Positions 38,726 to 50,759 of a DNA stretch of 64,000 nucleotides are shown piece after piece. A program made the translations under genes and the position numbers. The DNA is from Eleginops maclovinus (taxonomy: Eukaryota; Chordata; Actinopteri; Perciformes; Eleginopidae), in NCBI RefSeq assembly GCF_036324505.1, contig NC_086370.1:5885453-5949452 (forward strand), written 5' to 3'. The notes below the pieces were generated by a model. The model was not told the origin of the DNA, searched no databases, and saw nothing but the letters and a program-made list of their open reading frames with translations. Each line of letters opens with the position of its first letter. The first letter of the stretch is position 1.

Positions 38726-38940
38726 ATGTGCCACACGCACACAAACAACACAAAGGGCACACAAACACAGTCAAACAAATGCATGCAAATACACCAGTGC
38801 ACAATGATAACTCATACAGGAAACACACTGCAGGACAATCATTCACATGTGTAGCTTTATTGGCAAATTACTCATACATTCAGCTGGAGATATTGAGACT
38901 TATTTTATTTGATATCTGTTCCCTTTTGTGTAGTTTGATT

Positions 38941-39372
38941 TTAAAAGAGGCCCTATTTAGCTGTAGTGTTTTATAAAAGTGTATATGCAGGTAAATGGTC
39001 TGCAAAGGCTAAAATCCCAAAGTTCCCTCCAGCCTGAAACGCCTCCATTGGATTCCTTTGTTTACTTCCATAACATATGACACATCACTATGTAATACTC
39101 TCGCTTCTATTGGCTATCGCTCCAACACATTGTACGTGATACGCTAAGGGGCTGGCCATCTCTTAGCGTTGACCAATCACAACAGATTGCAAACTAACCA
39201 ATCAGAGCAGACTGGCCTCTGGTCTCAGACAGAGGTCGAAAAGAGGTGCTGCAGCACAGGCAGTATGAGAAAAATAAAACAAAGTGCCGTTTGAACAAGA
39301 AATAAAATAAACATGTCACAGTAGAGACACAAATTACAAATATGAACCTGAAAATCAGTATAATATCCCTCC
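38941..39372 (+). mobile_element. TTAA-type MITE, near full length
   Basis: Begins TTTTAAAAGAGGCCCTATTT with TTAA at the boundary and ends in the diverged inverse terminus CTGAAAATCAGTATAATATC. The interior carries CCAATCACAACAG and CCAATCAGAGCAG repeats, GTGCTGCAGCACAGGCAGTA and AAAAATAAAAC. It has no coding capacity. It is the longest of the six copies here and lies 95 bp upstream of the perfect inverted repeat. Confidence 0.78.
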
Positions 39373-39466
39373 AAATAGACACCATGGGGATCATGTTGAC
39401 CTTATTTCTACCACTGTCCATTCTATAAGTCTATAAAATGTTTATTTGATATAATGGGCGGTGGGC

Positions 39467-39618
39467 GGCTGACTTGATAATAACTTAGTTTAACACATGA
39501 AGCACCCATGGATCTGGCTCCTCTGTATTATCTGTTGTTTCTCTCCGCTCCGTGGCCAACTCACTTATTGTGCTAAGTTATCTGCAGTCTCCATGCTTCA
39601 ATGTGTTCATAAACACCG
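39467..39618 (+). repeat. Left arm of perfect 152 bp inverted repeat
   Basis: Read forward, this stretch (GGCTGACTTGATAATAAC ... ATAAACACCG) is identical by eye to the reverse complement of 40449-40600. Identity ends sharply at both edges. A short frame from 39497 starts with a hydrophobic, signal-peptide-like segment. Confidence 0.95.
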
Positions 39619-39619
39619 A

Positions 39620-39872
39620 GTGGTGGCAAAGTCCATAGGGGGTTGGCCTGGGAACTGGAAGGTCACCAGTTCAAGTCCCCGAAAGACCTAGTGCCACCGT
39701 GGTGTCCCTGAGCAAGACACTGGTTACCTACACTGCTCCCCGGGCGCCGTACATAATGGCAGCCCACTGCTCCTAACACTAGGATGGGTCAAATGCAGAG
39801 ACCGCATTTCGTTGTCCTAGTACTTGTACTGTGCAATGACAATAAAGTTGAATCTTATCTTATCTTCTTCTC
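39620..39872 (+). mobile_element. tRNA-derived SINE at the edge of the left arm
   Basis: A-box-like GTGGCAAAGTCCATAGGGGG, B box AGTTCAAGTCC, body CTGCTCCCCGGGCGCC and ACTAGGATGGGTCAAATGC, and tail GACAATAAAGTTGAATC followed by TTATCT units. Same family as the reverse copy at 55469-55793. Its 5' end falls within a base or two of the end of the inverted-repeat arm. Confidence 0.78.
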
Positions 39873-40448
39873 TTAATACAGTTCTTTAAGCTCTGTTTTT
39901 GTCTCTTCTGAGAACAATATTTGTGTTTTAAGCTGCTAAATGCTCCAGTAATGGTTCCAGCTAGCCACTCACTTGTTTGTCAAGCATTTGTTGGGTGTCG
40001 GGCATGTCATGTACACTGGGTTTATCAGAGGTATAAATAAAAGGTTCTCAAAAACGTTGGAAATGTTTTTGGTCGCTCATATATCATTTATTTGTGACTG
40101 GCAGGCTCGTGGATGTAACAGGATTGGGTCATCAGGATAACGAAAGGAACTGTATTCCCCTGAAATGTCTTTCTTTTCTAAGTTTACATTACCTCCTTAT
40201 TGTGTTCCTCTTTCATACGTGCCTCTGTGTACACATGCACACCAGCCGCCACTGCAAGAGTTGTAACGTCTATTGTTTGACCGGGCACTTATTCCTGACT
40301 GTTTGCAGGCTTCTGAAGGGAAAGAATTAAAGGTAAGAGTGTGTAAAACATTCACACACAGACGCATACGCGGGTCGCTAGGCTGCAAAACCATGGCAAC
40401 ACTTACAGGATCAAAATTGAGTGGCAACTGTGAGGGTTCAGTTCACTG
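39873..40448. other. Rest of the inverted-repeat spacer
   Basis: Unique sequence with a TATA-like GTATAAATAAAAGG near 40031 and a 24 bp splice-bounded candidate (TTTGCAG at 40302-40308, then GTAAGA from 40333). No recognised protein or transposase. Confidence 0.45.
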
Positions 40449-40600
40449 CGGTGTTTATGAACACATTGAAGCATGGAGACTGCAGATAACTTAGCACAAT
40501 AAGTGAGTTGGCCACGGAGCGGAGAGAAACAACAGATAATACAGAGGAGCCAGATCCATGGGTGCTTCATGTGTTAAACTAAGTTATTATCAAGTCAGCC
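40449..40600 (-). repeat. Right arm of perfect 152 bp inverted repeat
   Basis: The reverse complement is identical to 39467-39618 over all 152 positions I compared. The outer flanks (GCGGTGGGC on the left, ATGGTGTGC on the right) match at 6 of 9 positions, a weak hint of a 9 bp target duplication. A minus-strand frame of 55 codons starting at 40570 repeats the frame of the left arm. Confidence 0.95.
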
Positions 40601-40749
40601 ATGGTGTGCGTCATGGTAAAGTTGTATGGTAGAAAGGCAAAAGTTTTGTGAGTGTCTTTGATTTACCCCTGACTTTAGTTGTTTCTTTACTCTTTACCTT
40701 TATTCTCAACTTTGCATTGCCTTTTTTTGGCCACTTTATAACAAATGAT

Positions 40750-41236
40750 CAAATAATGTTGGAATGGCGAATGAAAGTTAAATAAAGATAAAGAGGAAAT
40801 TCTGTTTTGAATTCACACACACAGTACAGCATACAGTACACAACACAGGCATTGGCATGCACACACACAGATGGAGATATTTTACACAATGTATCATTCC
40901 GCAATATCGAAACAAATAAAGATAAATACAAACATATTTACCTAAAATGTACAAACATGGTCTTTTTATTTCTGTAATTATTATCAACTTATTTTAAAAT
41001 GTGTTGAATATTTAGCATCTTTGCTTTTTCCATGTGATGGAGATTAAGAGCCACTACAGCAGATTTTTTCCTTTTAAATAATGTGGGCATTTTGAATGAA
41101 AAATAAAGTATTTACCTACAAATATCACTACTTTGTTTTAAATGTGTTTCATACTTTTCTTTTTTCCATTTGATGGAGTTCAAGGGCAACTATATTAGCA
41201 TTTTCTTTTTAAATAATGTTGAAATGTTTTAAAGAA
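40750..41236. repeat. Diverged tandem repeat, unit about 143 bp
   Basis: Monomers at 40988-41130 and 41131-41236 share TTTTTCCAT(G/T)TGATGGAG, a run of AAGNGCNACTA type and TTTTTAAATAATGT. A tail of a preceding monomer (AAATAATGTTGG ... AAATAAAGATA) lies at 40751-40790, separated by about 200 bp of other sequence. The copies are well diverged, so the array is old. Confidence 0.65.
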
Positions 41237-41239
41237 TAT

Positions 41240-42125
41240 CTATATATCTCCCTTGAAACATCACAATGTTTTAATCAATTTATTTCTGAAATGATCTCTT
41301 TGATTTTCCTTCATTTGCATCTTCACTTTTGCACACTCATCTGGTTCTTGGTAGAGCTGTTTAATTGGAAATACAAGAAAATTACAAGTGTTCAAATGAA
41401 CCGATCCTTCTGCTGTTTTAGTAGAAAACATATTTGCACATATTTATATTTGGTCATTTAACTGTGATAATAACCTCTTTATAAGCCTTTCTCTCAAGTA
41501 GAATTTTTTTTATGGTGTTCAATATTTTTGACATAACATGTTTGTGTTTTGGAAACACATTTGTTTTCCATCCAAATACAGCCACAAATTAAAATGTCCG
41601 CCAGACCTTAGCTACAAAAGTGAGCTGTGATGAAGCTTCTATCCATCTCTAAAACATGTTCCCTGTTTATTATATACATTATACATGCAACATGTCTTTC
41701 TAATGCATGCAAATCCATGCATGTTGTTAAAAGCCCTCGTTTAATGTTGGCTGAGGTTCATTTTAAAGGTAATTCAAACAGAATGTGTGAATTACACAAT
41801 GTAGATACTTGACGTCTCTGTTAGTGATTCCAGCAGCTTTTGTGTATTCACGCAGCAAAAGATGCTTTAGAGTAAGAGGAAATGTGTTTTCTCTTGTTGT
41901 AGACTTGAAAATATAAATAATTATTCAGAAAAAGCAACATTAATCAGTGATGGGCAGCTAGCAGTCAGCGAATAAGAGCCTCAGCAGGTATCATAGGAAC
42001 AGTTGTGATCATTCTTTCCTGTCTTTTACGTCAAACAGATGAATAACAAATGGAGAAAGATTCAATCTGTATCTTTTCTGCACTTGTTTAACCACCCCTC
42101 TTCCTATTGAGTTGAAGACACTCAC
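41240..42125. other. AT-rich non-coding, nothing recognised
   Basis: No gene, repeat family or regulatory texture that I can support. Confidence 0.5.
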
Positions 42126-42129
42126 AGAC

Positions 42130-42695
42130 AAATGCAACAGATAATGTGACCACTTCATGCGTAAGCTGTGTTATGAGCGATGTACTAATGGGGGGAAATT
42201 ATTGTGCATTCTATTACGCCACAATGCCTTCCAGAGATGTTTGTGTGATTTGGGCTGAGGCCTGCCACAGTGCCCCCCCCCCCCCCCCCCCCCCCTTCTG
42301 ACTGATGAGCGCCCTAATCTGCTAATCTCGTCGTGGAGGTGGGTTGGGGTTGGCAGAGCTGGGGTGGGTGGTGCTTTATGTGATGAGCGAAGCGCCTCGA
42401 CTCGCCGCCCGCTAACAGTGGCCGATAAAAATTAAAGAGCTTGTGCGGGCCTGCGCAAGACGAGAAGGATGGAAATCAGAGATAGATAAACAAATAGAAT
42501 CATAAAAAGGCAGGGCGCCAGTGAAGTGGTAATTCAGTGGGAGTTCATTAGGGGAGAGATGGAGGAATGAGGAGCGGAGGGCTAAACTGTGGATGACATT
42601 ACCTCTAATGTGGCTCCCCTGCAGAGTTCGTGATAGGGTGGCCGTTCCCAGCGAAAATAGGGTTTTTAGCATGACGCCACGCTCAGAAAGACAAA
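42130..42695. promoter_or_regulatory. Candidate conserved non-coding island with C23 tract
   Basis: Contains GTACTAATGG, CCTAATCTGCTAATCTCG, GATAAAAATTAAAG and GTGGTAATTCAG, and is GC-richer than its surroundings. A run of 23 C at 42273-42295 interrupts it. Function inferred. Confidence 0.3.
42273..42295. repeat. Poly-C tract of 23
   Basis: Uninterrupted run of 23 C. Rare in vertebrate DNA at this length, G-quadruplex/i-motif prone and prone to miscounting in sequencing. Confidence 0.9.
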
Positions 42696-42699
42696 CTCC

Positions 42700-45600
42700 C
42701 GCTAAATAGGATTTTTTTTCTTCTTAAGCATTGTACTATTTTAGTGCAGGAAGCATCTCAAAATTGGGTTGTTCAAATGAGTCCAGGCAAACAGCCAAGT
42801 TGAGACAACACGGAGGAATTATTGTTGTGCTGTGGCCAATGTGCCAGGAGCTACAATGTTTAGGTGCAGGAAACCTTAAGCCAACTATATTTCATACTCA
42901 AAAAGACCAGATTACCCACCCAACAGCAGTGGGTAATATGCCACTGAAACGGTTTTATCATTTTGCATGAATTGAAGTTGCTGTCTTTAATGCAAAGATG
43001 CTAAACATTTGATTATAAATGAATGACACTTTGTGATGATGCTTAAATGGTCTGCATTTATTTGTGTAAGTCGGACAACATCATTTAATTTCTCAAAGGT
43101 TTGGCTTATGCGTTACTCAAAGAAGGCTTTTATTTTGATAATATAGATATATCTGGTATTATATGATCAGGTTTGGAGATATCTGTCTCTGAGATTTCAG
43201 CCTCCATCTGAAAACAATGAATATGATGAAATTATATTTTAAGTTCAAAGTAATTACTCTAAAAAATATTTTGGGGGGATAAACCTTGCTTTTAGAACTT
43301 TAAAAAGCCATAAACTTACATATCATTAACTTCCATTGTACTGGGGTGAGGACACAAAAATGTTACCTGGTCATAAAAAGAAAGTACTAATCTCTTTTTA
43401 TTCCATGCTTTTTTTCAGTTTTGATCAAAAACATGAAATCCTTCTTTAATTAGCATGTAAGGATGTAACTGTTGTCTAGTTTCTGTATTCAATGTATGAC
43501 GACTCAAATTATTATTACTAATTTCTTCCCTCATACAAAAAAAATACCTTTTTTAGAATGCAAATAAACAAATATAATATATTGTTTGAAATCTAAATTA
43601 AAGAAATGTATCAAAGAGTTCTGTTGGTTTAAAAAAGTGGTTTCAAACCTGGGGAGCATCCATCTGCGAAGGCAAAAATCTGAGGTTTCACCAGATTGGC
43701 AAAAGGGATTAGAAGAAAGGAAGTAACCCCATTTTTAATACAGCTTGTAGTAAGGGCTGGCTCAGGCGTCACTTGAACATCCTCCTGAGTCCTGTATTTT
43801 ATTACATTTTTACTCTTTACTTTATTTTATGTTACTTGTTACTTTCTATTTGACATGGAACATTCTTTAAAACAAATTCAATTGAATTGTCTATGTTTTA
43901 ATTGTATTACGTGTTTTCTACGCTCTCATTCATGGTTGATGTGCAGTATAAACGTAGAGCCCCCTGAGACAATTGTGTTTTGTGATTTTGGAATCATTGG
44001 AAATGTATTTTCGGGAAGGAAAACTAAATTCACTTTGGTTGAACCGCTCGTAACACATGCCTACATTGCTTTCATTTGTGGAAAAGACAAAAATTAGTAT
44101 ATAAAATGAACTACAAATGGGACATAAGATTGACACAATACCTTCTGAAAACATTCAAAAAGCAGCACCACCCGCTGCAGGGACAGATCCTTGCAGCCTG
44201 TTTCCTGGTTTATAAATAGTCACCAAAGGGATTACAAGTGAAAGAAGTGTTCCTAACCGTACCCAAATTACCCGTCTCCTTTGTGTGCCTTCGTCTGCCT
44301 TCGTCTACCTCTGGATGTCACTTTGTCTGTAAAGAAATGTGTGTTGCTCTTAGCGTTCTGGCGGATTTGTTGTCTAGTATTTAGCAGATGAAACGTGTTA
44401 TTGTGACAAGCATGATAGAACACATGTGTCGCCAAGGGCTATCCTCCCTGCCTACTCTGTTGTGGCTACATAAGCATCTGATTGTGTTTTTGCTTTTTTA
44501 GAGTATGTGTGACGACGAATGGATCCACTGTTGTTTTTCTCTGGTTTCAATGCTGGTATCTCATGGCGCTGTAATGTTGCCCCGAGCTCTCAGAGTGTTA
44601 GCAAAATAAGAGTTCCATTCTTCCTCTGCATTACAGTTTCAACCTTGCATCTTCTCTTCCTTTTACACATTTTCTTTCCCCTCTTCTATCCTCCCCTCTT
44701 CCTGGGATCCAGCACTTTAGAGTAGATGTAATTGCTCAGACAGAGCAGGCGTTCAGAGCACTGCCGATGTAAATGCTGCTCCATGGCGGTGGCTGACTTA
44801 ATGAACAGCAGGGCTCGCAGCCCTCTGGCAGCACTTAAACTTTAAAACATCTATTATTGAGGCGTGAGAAAAAAAACAGAGTGGCCAGCGCTGACCCCTC
44901 TCTCATCCCTCTCTTTTTATATCTCTAGTCACCGGGGCAGAGAGTTGATGTTGTTAAAAGATAAAGGTGCTGCATGTAGCGTTTTTAAAATTTCAGTGCA
45001 TCACTGTCAGATTCATCTGTGGTTACTTGTGCAACAAAGTAGATGATTACGTGAGGCTTGTATGCCTTTTTAAAACAGTTTTTTGCCTAAGTCAGTTTGG
45101 CTAAATAAATGCACAATGCTACACAGGGAACCTTGGGTTTTCAGTGCTCGGGGGGCTGGGAAGATCATTCATTCCACAATTTGTGTTCATCACTAAAAAC
45201 TAACCCTAACCCTAAACCTAACTTTAGGTTTGATACTTAAATACTTTTTTGTGACCTAAATAGAGCTTTTTTTTTAAGTGAAACATCAACCACAGGAATA
45301 TTTCAAGTATCCTTTACTGAAAAATAACAACATTGTTTTAATTTTAAAAAGTTACATTTGGCAGAAAAGGACACTGCTTAAGTTACACTGCTAATGAAAA
45401 GGGTCTTGGAAAGGTGTAAAGTTTGTTTGTATGCAAACTCCAATAACTAGGCTGCACTATGCAAAGGCCCGCAGGCCAAATCCGAGAATTAGCAAAACAT
45501 TCAATTATTTTCAAACTATTATATGCCACTTTACTGAAGTGAAGTTTGACCACACTGACGCTTCTTAATATCAGCCAATTTCTAGCAGTAGCACTCGCAG

Positions 45601-46475
45601 CTTACAGCGGCAAAGCTAAACCAAGCACAGAGTACTGTTTGCTAACCAGACACGCAACAGAAGTCCAAGAAAAAAAGTAAAAGCATTCTCAACATTGTAG
45701 CCCACTTCATCAAAACCGGATGGGATGTTGCTCCGGTGCATTCTGCGATAAACATGGACTTGTGCCCAAAACTCTTGTTGGTCATTTTAGTTTTTGGTTG
45801 AGTTCCCTTTCCATTTTCTCCCAACATCCATTCCTTTAGTTGCATAAATGTAACTAATCATCAACCGTAGGGGTGGCGGAACAGGAAGTGGTAATGTCCT
45901 TTGTGTACAAGTCTGATGGAATTCTGATGAAATCTGACAGGAATACCCATTGGAGAAAGGGGACCAAAAACACACATAGGACTTCTGATCACATGACATT
46001 CAAGGTCATGAGGGGTTCCTAAAGAATAGCAAATTTCAAATCCAGTCCACTCTGGCTTTAAATTTCATCCATAGAATTGTTTTAGATTTTGTTGAGGACG
46101 AATCGAGGCTGGCAATCCTCGAGATGAGATTTTTCTCCTAAAGTAAAAAAAAAAAAGCACAACATGTAGCATAATATAGATTGAGTAATGTTAAAATATT
46201 ACACATGGCACCTACAAAAAGAAAAAAAGTAAAGTGCTCGGTCCACTTCAAACTATTACCGTCCTTTGGTTAGCTTCTGCTGGATGTAAATACAATGTTG
46301 AAGTGCAGATAAAGTCAGAGTTAGCTTAATGCTAACCTCTCTCTTTTCCACTATCTCTCTCTTACTCTGGGAATACAAATTTAAAAGGCCATTATACTCC
46401 ATCACCTCCACCATGCACAGTGTCACTGCCATCGCTGCAGTGTCAAGTGTCTTATTTCTGTATTAGAGGGGGAGA
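42700..46475. other. Non-coding unique sequence
   Basis: No gene recognised. A CCCTAA-like run (TAACCCTAACCCTAAACC) is at about 45201-45218. 44700-44850 has moderate GC but no clear signal. Confidence 0.5.
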
Positions 46476-46478
46476 GAT

Positions 46479-46480
<2 letters not shown>

Positions 46481-46569
<89 letters not shown>
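46481..46569. repeat. (TG)n microsatellite
   Basis: About 78 bp of perfect TG, followed by CGAG and more TG. Confidence 0.96.
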
Positions 46570-47780
46570 AGCCAATGTATGCCTAATGCTCAACCCACTG
46601 CATGTGTGTGTGAAGTGAAAATATACTGTACAAGAGGTTAGCAGTGAGTGTGAGTGGGCCATGCTCTGTTCTGGACGCACTTATCTCTGCTGCTGTGTAA
46701 TGGATCCAACTGGATATTTGCATAAGGTATGGAGGTGATGTCATTTGGTCCTCAGAGCTGCATTTCAATGATAGTTGACTGTTAGCAAAGTGGACATACT
46801 GCGAGCAAGTTGCACCCCTTCAGTTCCTTCTGTTACAACTTTGATCAAACTTTTATTCCAATGGTTTGAAACTGATATAAATGGTCTGAAATTAAAGTTT
46901 TGGCCATCAAGACTATACGTAATAGCCCAATTCAAAAAAACAAAAACACAAAGCAATTCAAAACAAGGTTGGAAAATATGAGACAATGGAAACGTTAAAA
47001 TATATTGCAACAGAAACACAGAAAATGTTTTGAAATGGTGTTCAAATATATACAGTATATGCATTTTTTTAAGAAACAGACAAACACTGCTCAAACAGGA
47101 GCAGAAAAGTATTGGGAATTATTACCAGGCGTCGATTAATAGACATTTGGTGCTTCTTTAACAAGAAAGTTGGACCCAGACGCAGCACACAGGATCACCT
47201 TACAGGGAATATGTTCGTTCAAGCTTAATCTGGGCAAGGTAAGGTAAAACAGAACTTCACGACAAACAGCAACATAACAGATACTTAAATAAAAGAAGAA
47301 CTGATGAGGGGATAAACATTAGCCTACTAAGTTATACTGGTTGCGCGTGAATTGACTTTTTTTCAACAATGCTGTTTCATCCCAATATCTGATATGATTT
47401 GGTTGAATACAACGTTATTACAACTGAAATTATACCATTATGAAAATACAAAAAGCTTGTTTATCTATTTAATCAAGTGGAATTCCAGCTTAAGAAAAGG
47501 ATGTATGAAGTTTTTCATAGTTATAAAATATTGGATCCCTTTCAAGCAAGACATGCTGATCTTTGTGCTTCAATGAACTAAGTAACATTACAAATACCTC
47601 ACAGAGGATCTTTACAATCTCAAAACCCTGCAAGACCTTAGAATGTTTGATTTAAAGAAGAACAATCAAGATATATAGAGGCCCACATTTACAACCTTTT
47701 CTCTAAAGAACAGGACGGTCCTTTGCGTTGGTTGATGTCAGTGTCACTGTTCAAATGTCAACATGGTGAGGAAACTTTCC
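46570..47780. other. Non-coding, nothing firm
   Basis: Near 47150-47270, GTTGGACCCAGACGCAG followed by AAGCTTAATCTGGGCAAGG resembles pieces of multicopy fish repeats, but I cannot delimit an element. Confidence 0.4.
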
Positions 47781-47789
47781 AGAACATTC

Positions 47790-48215
47790 TAAATGGTTCA
47801 GGCTACACAAAGGTCACATCCAATCAGTTTCATTTCACTTCCAGTATCAGCAACTCTCGTGGATGCTGAGTTTCCTCCCTGTGCCACGACAACCCTCCCC
47901 TCGCTAATAGCCGTTGTCTTAATGCCAAAGTCGGGTATTTTTCAGGTTAAATTTGGGGTGGTGATGGCAGGCGGCGATATTAATCTCTCTGCGACATCGC
48001 TGCGGTGGTAATGAAGGATGGCGTTATTTGTATCCGTGCGTGTCGAGTGTTTTGTCAAAAGTAGGCGAGTTTTGCTTGCCTGGTAGATTTTGTGTTCCCC
48101 CCTGGGAGCCGTGGCCCAGTAAGAGACAGCAGTTGCTCGACATAATTAGACCGGGTAGGTCCTTGTAAACCCATTAATTTCTCGCCCAGGCTGATATGCC
48201 TTGCTAGCCGGTAGT
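47790..48215. promoter_or_regulatory. Strong candidate conserved non-coding island
   Basis: High-complexity sequence: CGCTAATAGCCGTTG, GGCGATATTAATCTCTC, GGTGGTAATGAAGG, GACATAATTAGACCGGG and CCCATTAATTTCTCGCCC. Paired homeodomain sites lie in a moderate-GC context with no repeats. The enhancer call is inference. Confidence 0.36.
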
Positions 48216-48219
48216 TCCT

Positions 48220-49500
48220 TCACAAATAAAGAAGAGATTCCTGCGAAGATATGAAGTAAACGTAGCAATGAAGGAGCACTTTTGAGGTGAACGGGCTTGG
48301 GTGATGGTCATGAACGGCTGCAGGGTGTCAGAGATGGTGGGTAAGGGAATTAAAAAGATTACACTTTGCACCTCTTTTGAGAGAGGAACAAAGATAAATG
48401 TTTCTGTGGGATAATCTGGAAAAAATGATTAATGACTGACTATGCTATGATTTGATCATGGTGATATATTATAACACTTAAATGAATACAGTCAGATTAG
48501 AAGAGAACACTTTAAAAAAAAGGCTTTTAAGCTCAGATACAGAATAGTTGAATACTGTTCACTCACGGTATACAAATATCCTAGGGAAAAGAAATCAACA
48601 TAAAGTAATTGAAGCCTGCACAGATAATTATCTGACGTCTGGATTTTGATTACTAGAGAAAAATGAACACTGGTGTGAACCTTGCTCTGTTTGGAGTAAC
48701 CTTTTGTTGTTTGTAAATCTTGATCCACTTTAAGAGCAACTGTAGTTCATGGTCAACGCATCACATATTAGCAGCTTTATGTTTTTATCATTTCAAAGTT
48801 GACTAAATTATTTTAATTTTACACATTTGGGGAGGAACCAGTTAGCCTTTTCAGTGTATACTTCATCTTTATAGGAGTTTGGTGTTTTCCTTTATTATTA
48901 AAACATACACATAACCCTTAAAATAGCACCCTTTGCTCTCGTTCTACAACTTAGCCAATAACAGCCTATACTGTTTCTTTATCGAGTATGACTATAAATA
49001 ACATTTTTAAGCTGTTATTGAAACTGTTTTGCAGCTCCGGACACATTTTAATTGGTGGGGGGTCAAAATGCCCTATTATATGAAACCATTGATTATTTTG
49101 AGTTTGTTTGATACTTCTAAATGAGACTTGGCTTTCCTTATGCTATGCTACATAGAGTACATAGCACTCAGACCCTATCAGCTGGACTCAAACACAAACA
49201 GACACAAACACAGCGATCCATCACACAACGAGCCCCGGCCACTTGGTTTATGTCACATTTTTCGAAGAATATTCCTGATGATTCGATTTGCAACAGACTT
49301 AAGCACACTCTGTCTGTGCAAGAGAGGGCAGTAGAGGAGAGGCCAGTGTGTGGATCGTCCCAGAATGCCCTGCTGCTCCTCTCTAAGCACAGTTAAGTCC
49401 CTCGGGTACACCTACGCACTGTGACCTCTCTGCTCAGTGGACATCATCAGGCAGATTAAAATCAGTTAATGCACTCCAAGCAAGTTGACAGTCTGTCAAA
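48220..49500. other. Non-coding, nothing recognised
   Basis: AT-rich. Frames at 49121-49396 have no recognised domain. Confidence 0.5.
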
Positions 49501-49502
49501 CC

Positions 49503-49623
<121 letters not shown>

Positions 49624-49769
49624 ATCCACATCATCAACCATCCATTTCTCCCTCACTTTTTAAAATTAATACCCATTGTCTTTGCTAAGCAGAGGATGTC
49701 CCGAAGGTTGCCTCACGGGGTTGTGTATGTGTGTGTGTATGCAGCGTGTGTGTGTGTACGGCCTGCACG

Positions 49770-50290
49770 GTGGAATCAGTGAAGAGAGGGTTTCGATGGA
49801 TTACAACGGCCCCAAAGTGCTGTGCCCTTTCATTAACCTTGCCTCTTAGTCGTCTCATTTAATACAAAACAAATTTCTAATCTGCAGCGTGCTAAACAGT
49901 TCTGTAGTTCACTCTGTGGTTGTGTGTGTGAGAGTGTATGTGTTACTCTTATTGCCTTGGGTTCCCTCTGCCTAGCCCCCTAATTACTGCCTGAAACAGG
50001 AGGCCAGGCTCCTCCTATGTGCTATCATCATTTTAAATTTATTTTGATTGATTTGTGTCAGCTTTAACTATGCTTTGGGCCGAGGTCGATAAATAAAGAT
50101 CAATACTTTAATGTTTTCCTCTGAACCTTTATTAAAAAATAGATTGGCTGTAAAGAGGGCTGAATTACGAGGAGGAGTGCCTACTTCCAATGCATGTCAA
50201 CTGGAATCTAATTGAACAACATTGAACCGGCGGAGATTAGTCCGGGGAGTGAGAGCTGCAGGAGGGCCGGAGTGTGAGAGAGAGGTGAGG
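49770..50290. promoter_or_regulatory. Candidate conserved non-coding island
   Basis: Includes GATGGATTACAACG, TTTCATTAACC, TTTCTAATCTGC, CCCCCTAATTACTGCC, TTTTGATTGATTTGTG and GGAATCTAATTGAACAAC. A short TG run separates two parts. Function inferred. Confidence 0.32.
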
Positions 50291-50643
50291 AGGAATGCGG
50301 AATTGATGCTGCGAAGTGAAAGAGAGACAGAGAAAAGTTGTGGAGTGGTTTGGTCCAACTGAAAACAACTCAGCTTTTAGGAAAGTCAGTTTCATGTGAG
50401 CGGTGGTCACTATTCCACTGATGTATAATATTCATGAATTGATGTTCTTTGTTGTTTTAAAAATGAATGTTACAAAGCTCTTTAATAAAATTACCAGGGA
50501 AGATGTCTTGGCTTATTTAAAACATGTGCACACAGTATTCTCACAATGGGAGGCAGTGGTGCAGTCTGTAGGGACTTGTTCTTTGAAATGAAAGAACCTC
50601 TAATTACATTACATTATTTTGGCTCTTGTGTCCAAAGCCATAT

Positions 50644-50757
50644 CAAGAGGCCAAATTATGCTTTTGGGGTTTTCCCTTTCCTGTAGTGTGTTATTTAGGT
50701 TTTTGTGCATGTAAATGGTCTGCAAATCCCAAAGTTCCTCGCCCGTTAATCCCAAAG
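50644..50757 (+). mobile_element. TTAA-type MITE, 5' fragment
   Basis: AGAGGCCAAATTATGCTTTT, then GGTTTTCCCTTTCCTGTAGT, GTGCATGTAAATGGTCTGC and CCCAAAGTTCC. Matches the starts of the copies at 29129 and 38941 and then breaks off. Confidence 0.68.
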
Positions 50758-50759
50758 TT

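Noticed and set aside
45200..45222. CCCTAA-type run as an interstitial telomere
   Set aside because: Only two to three imperfect units, too short for a telomeric block.
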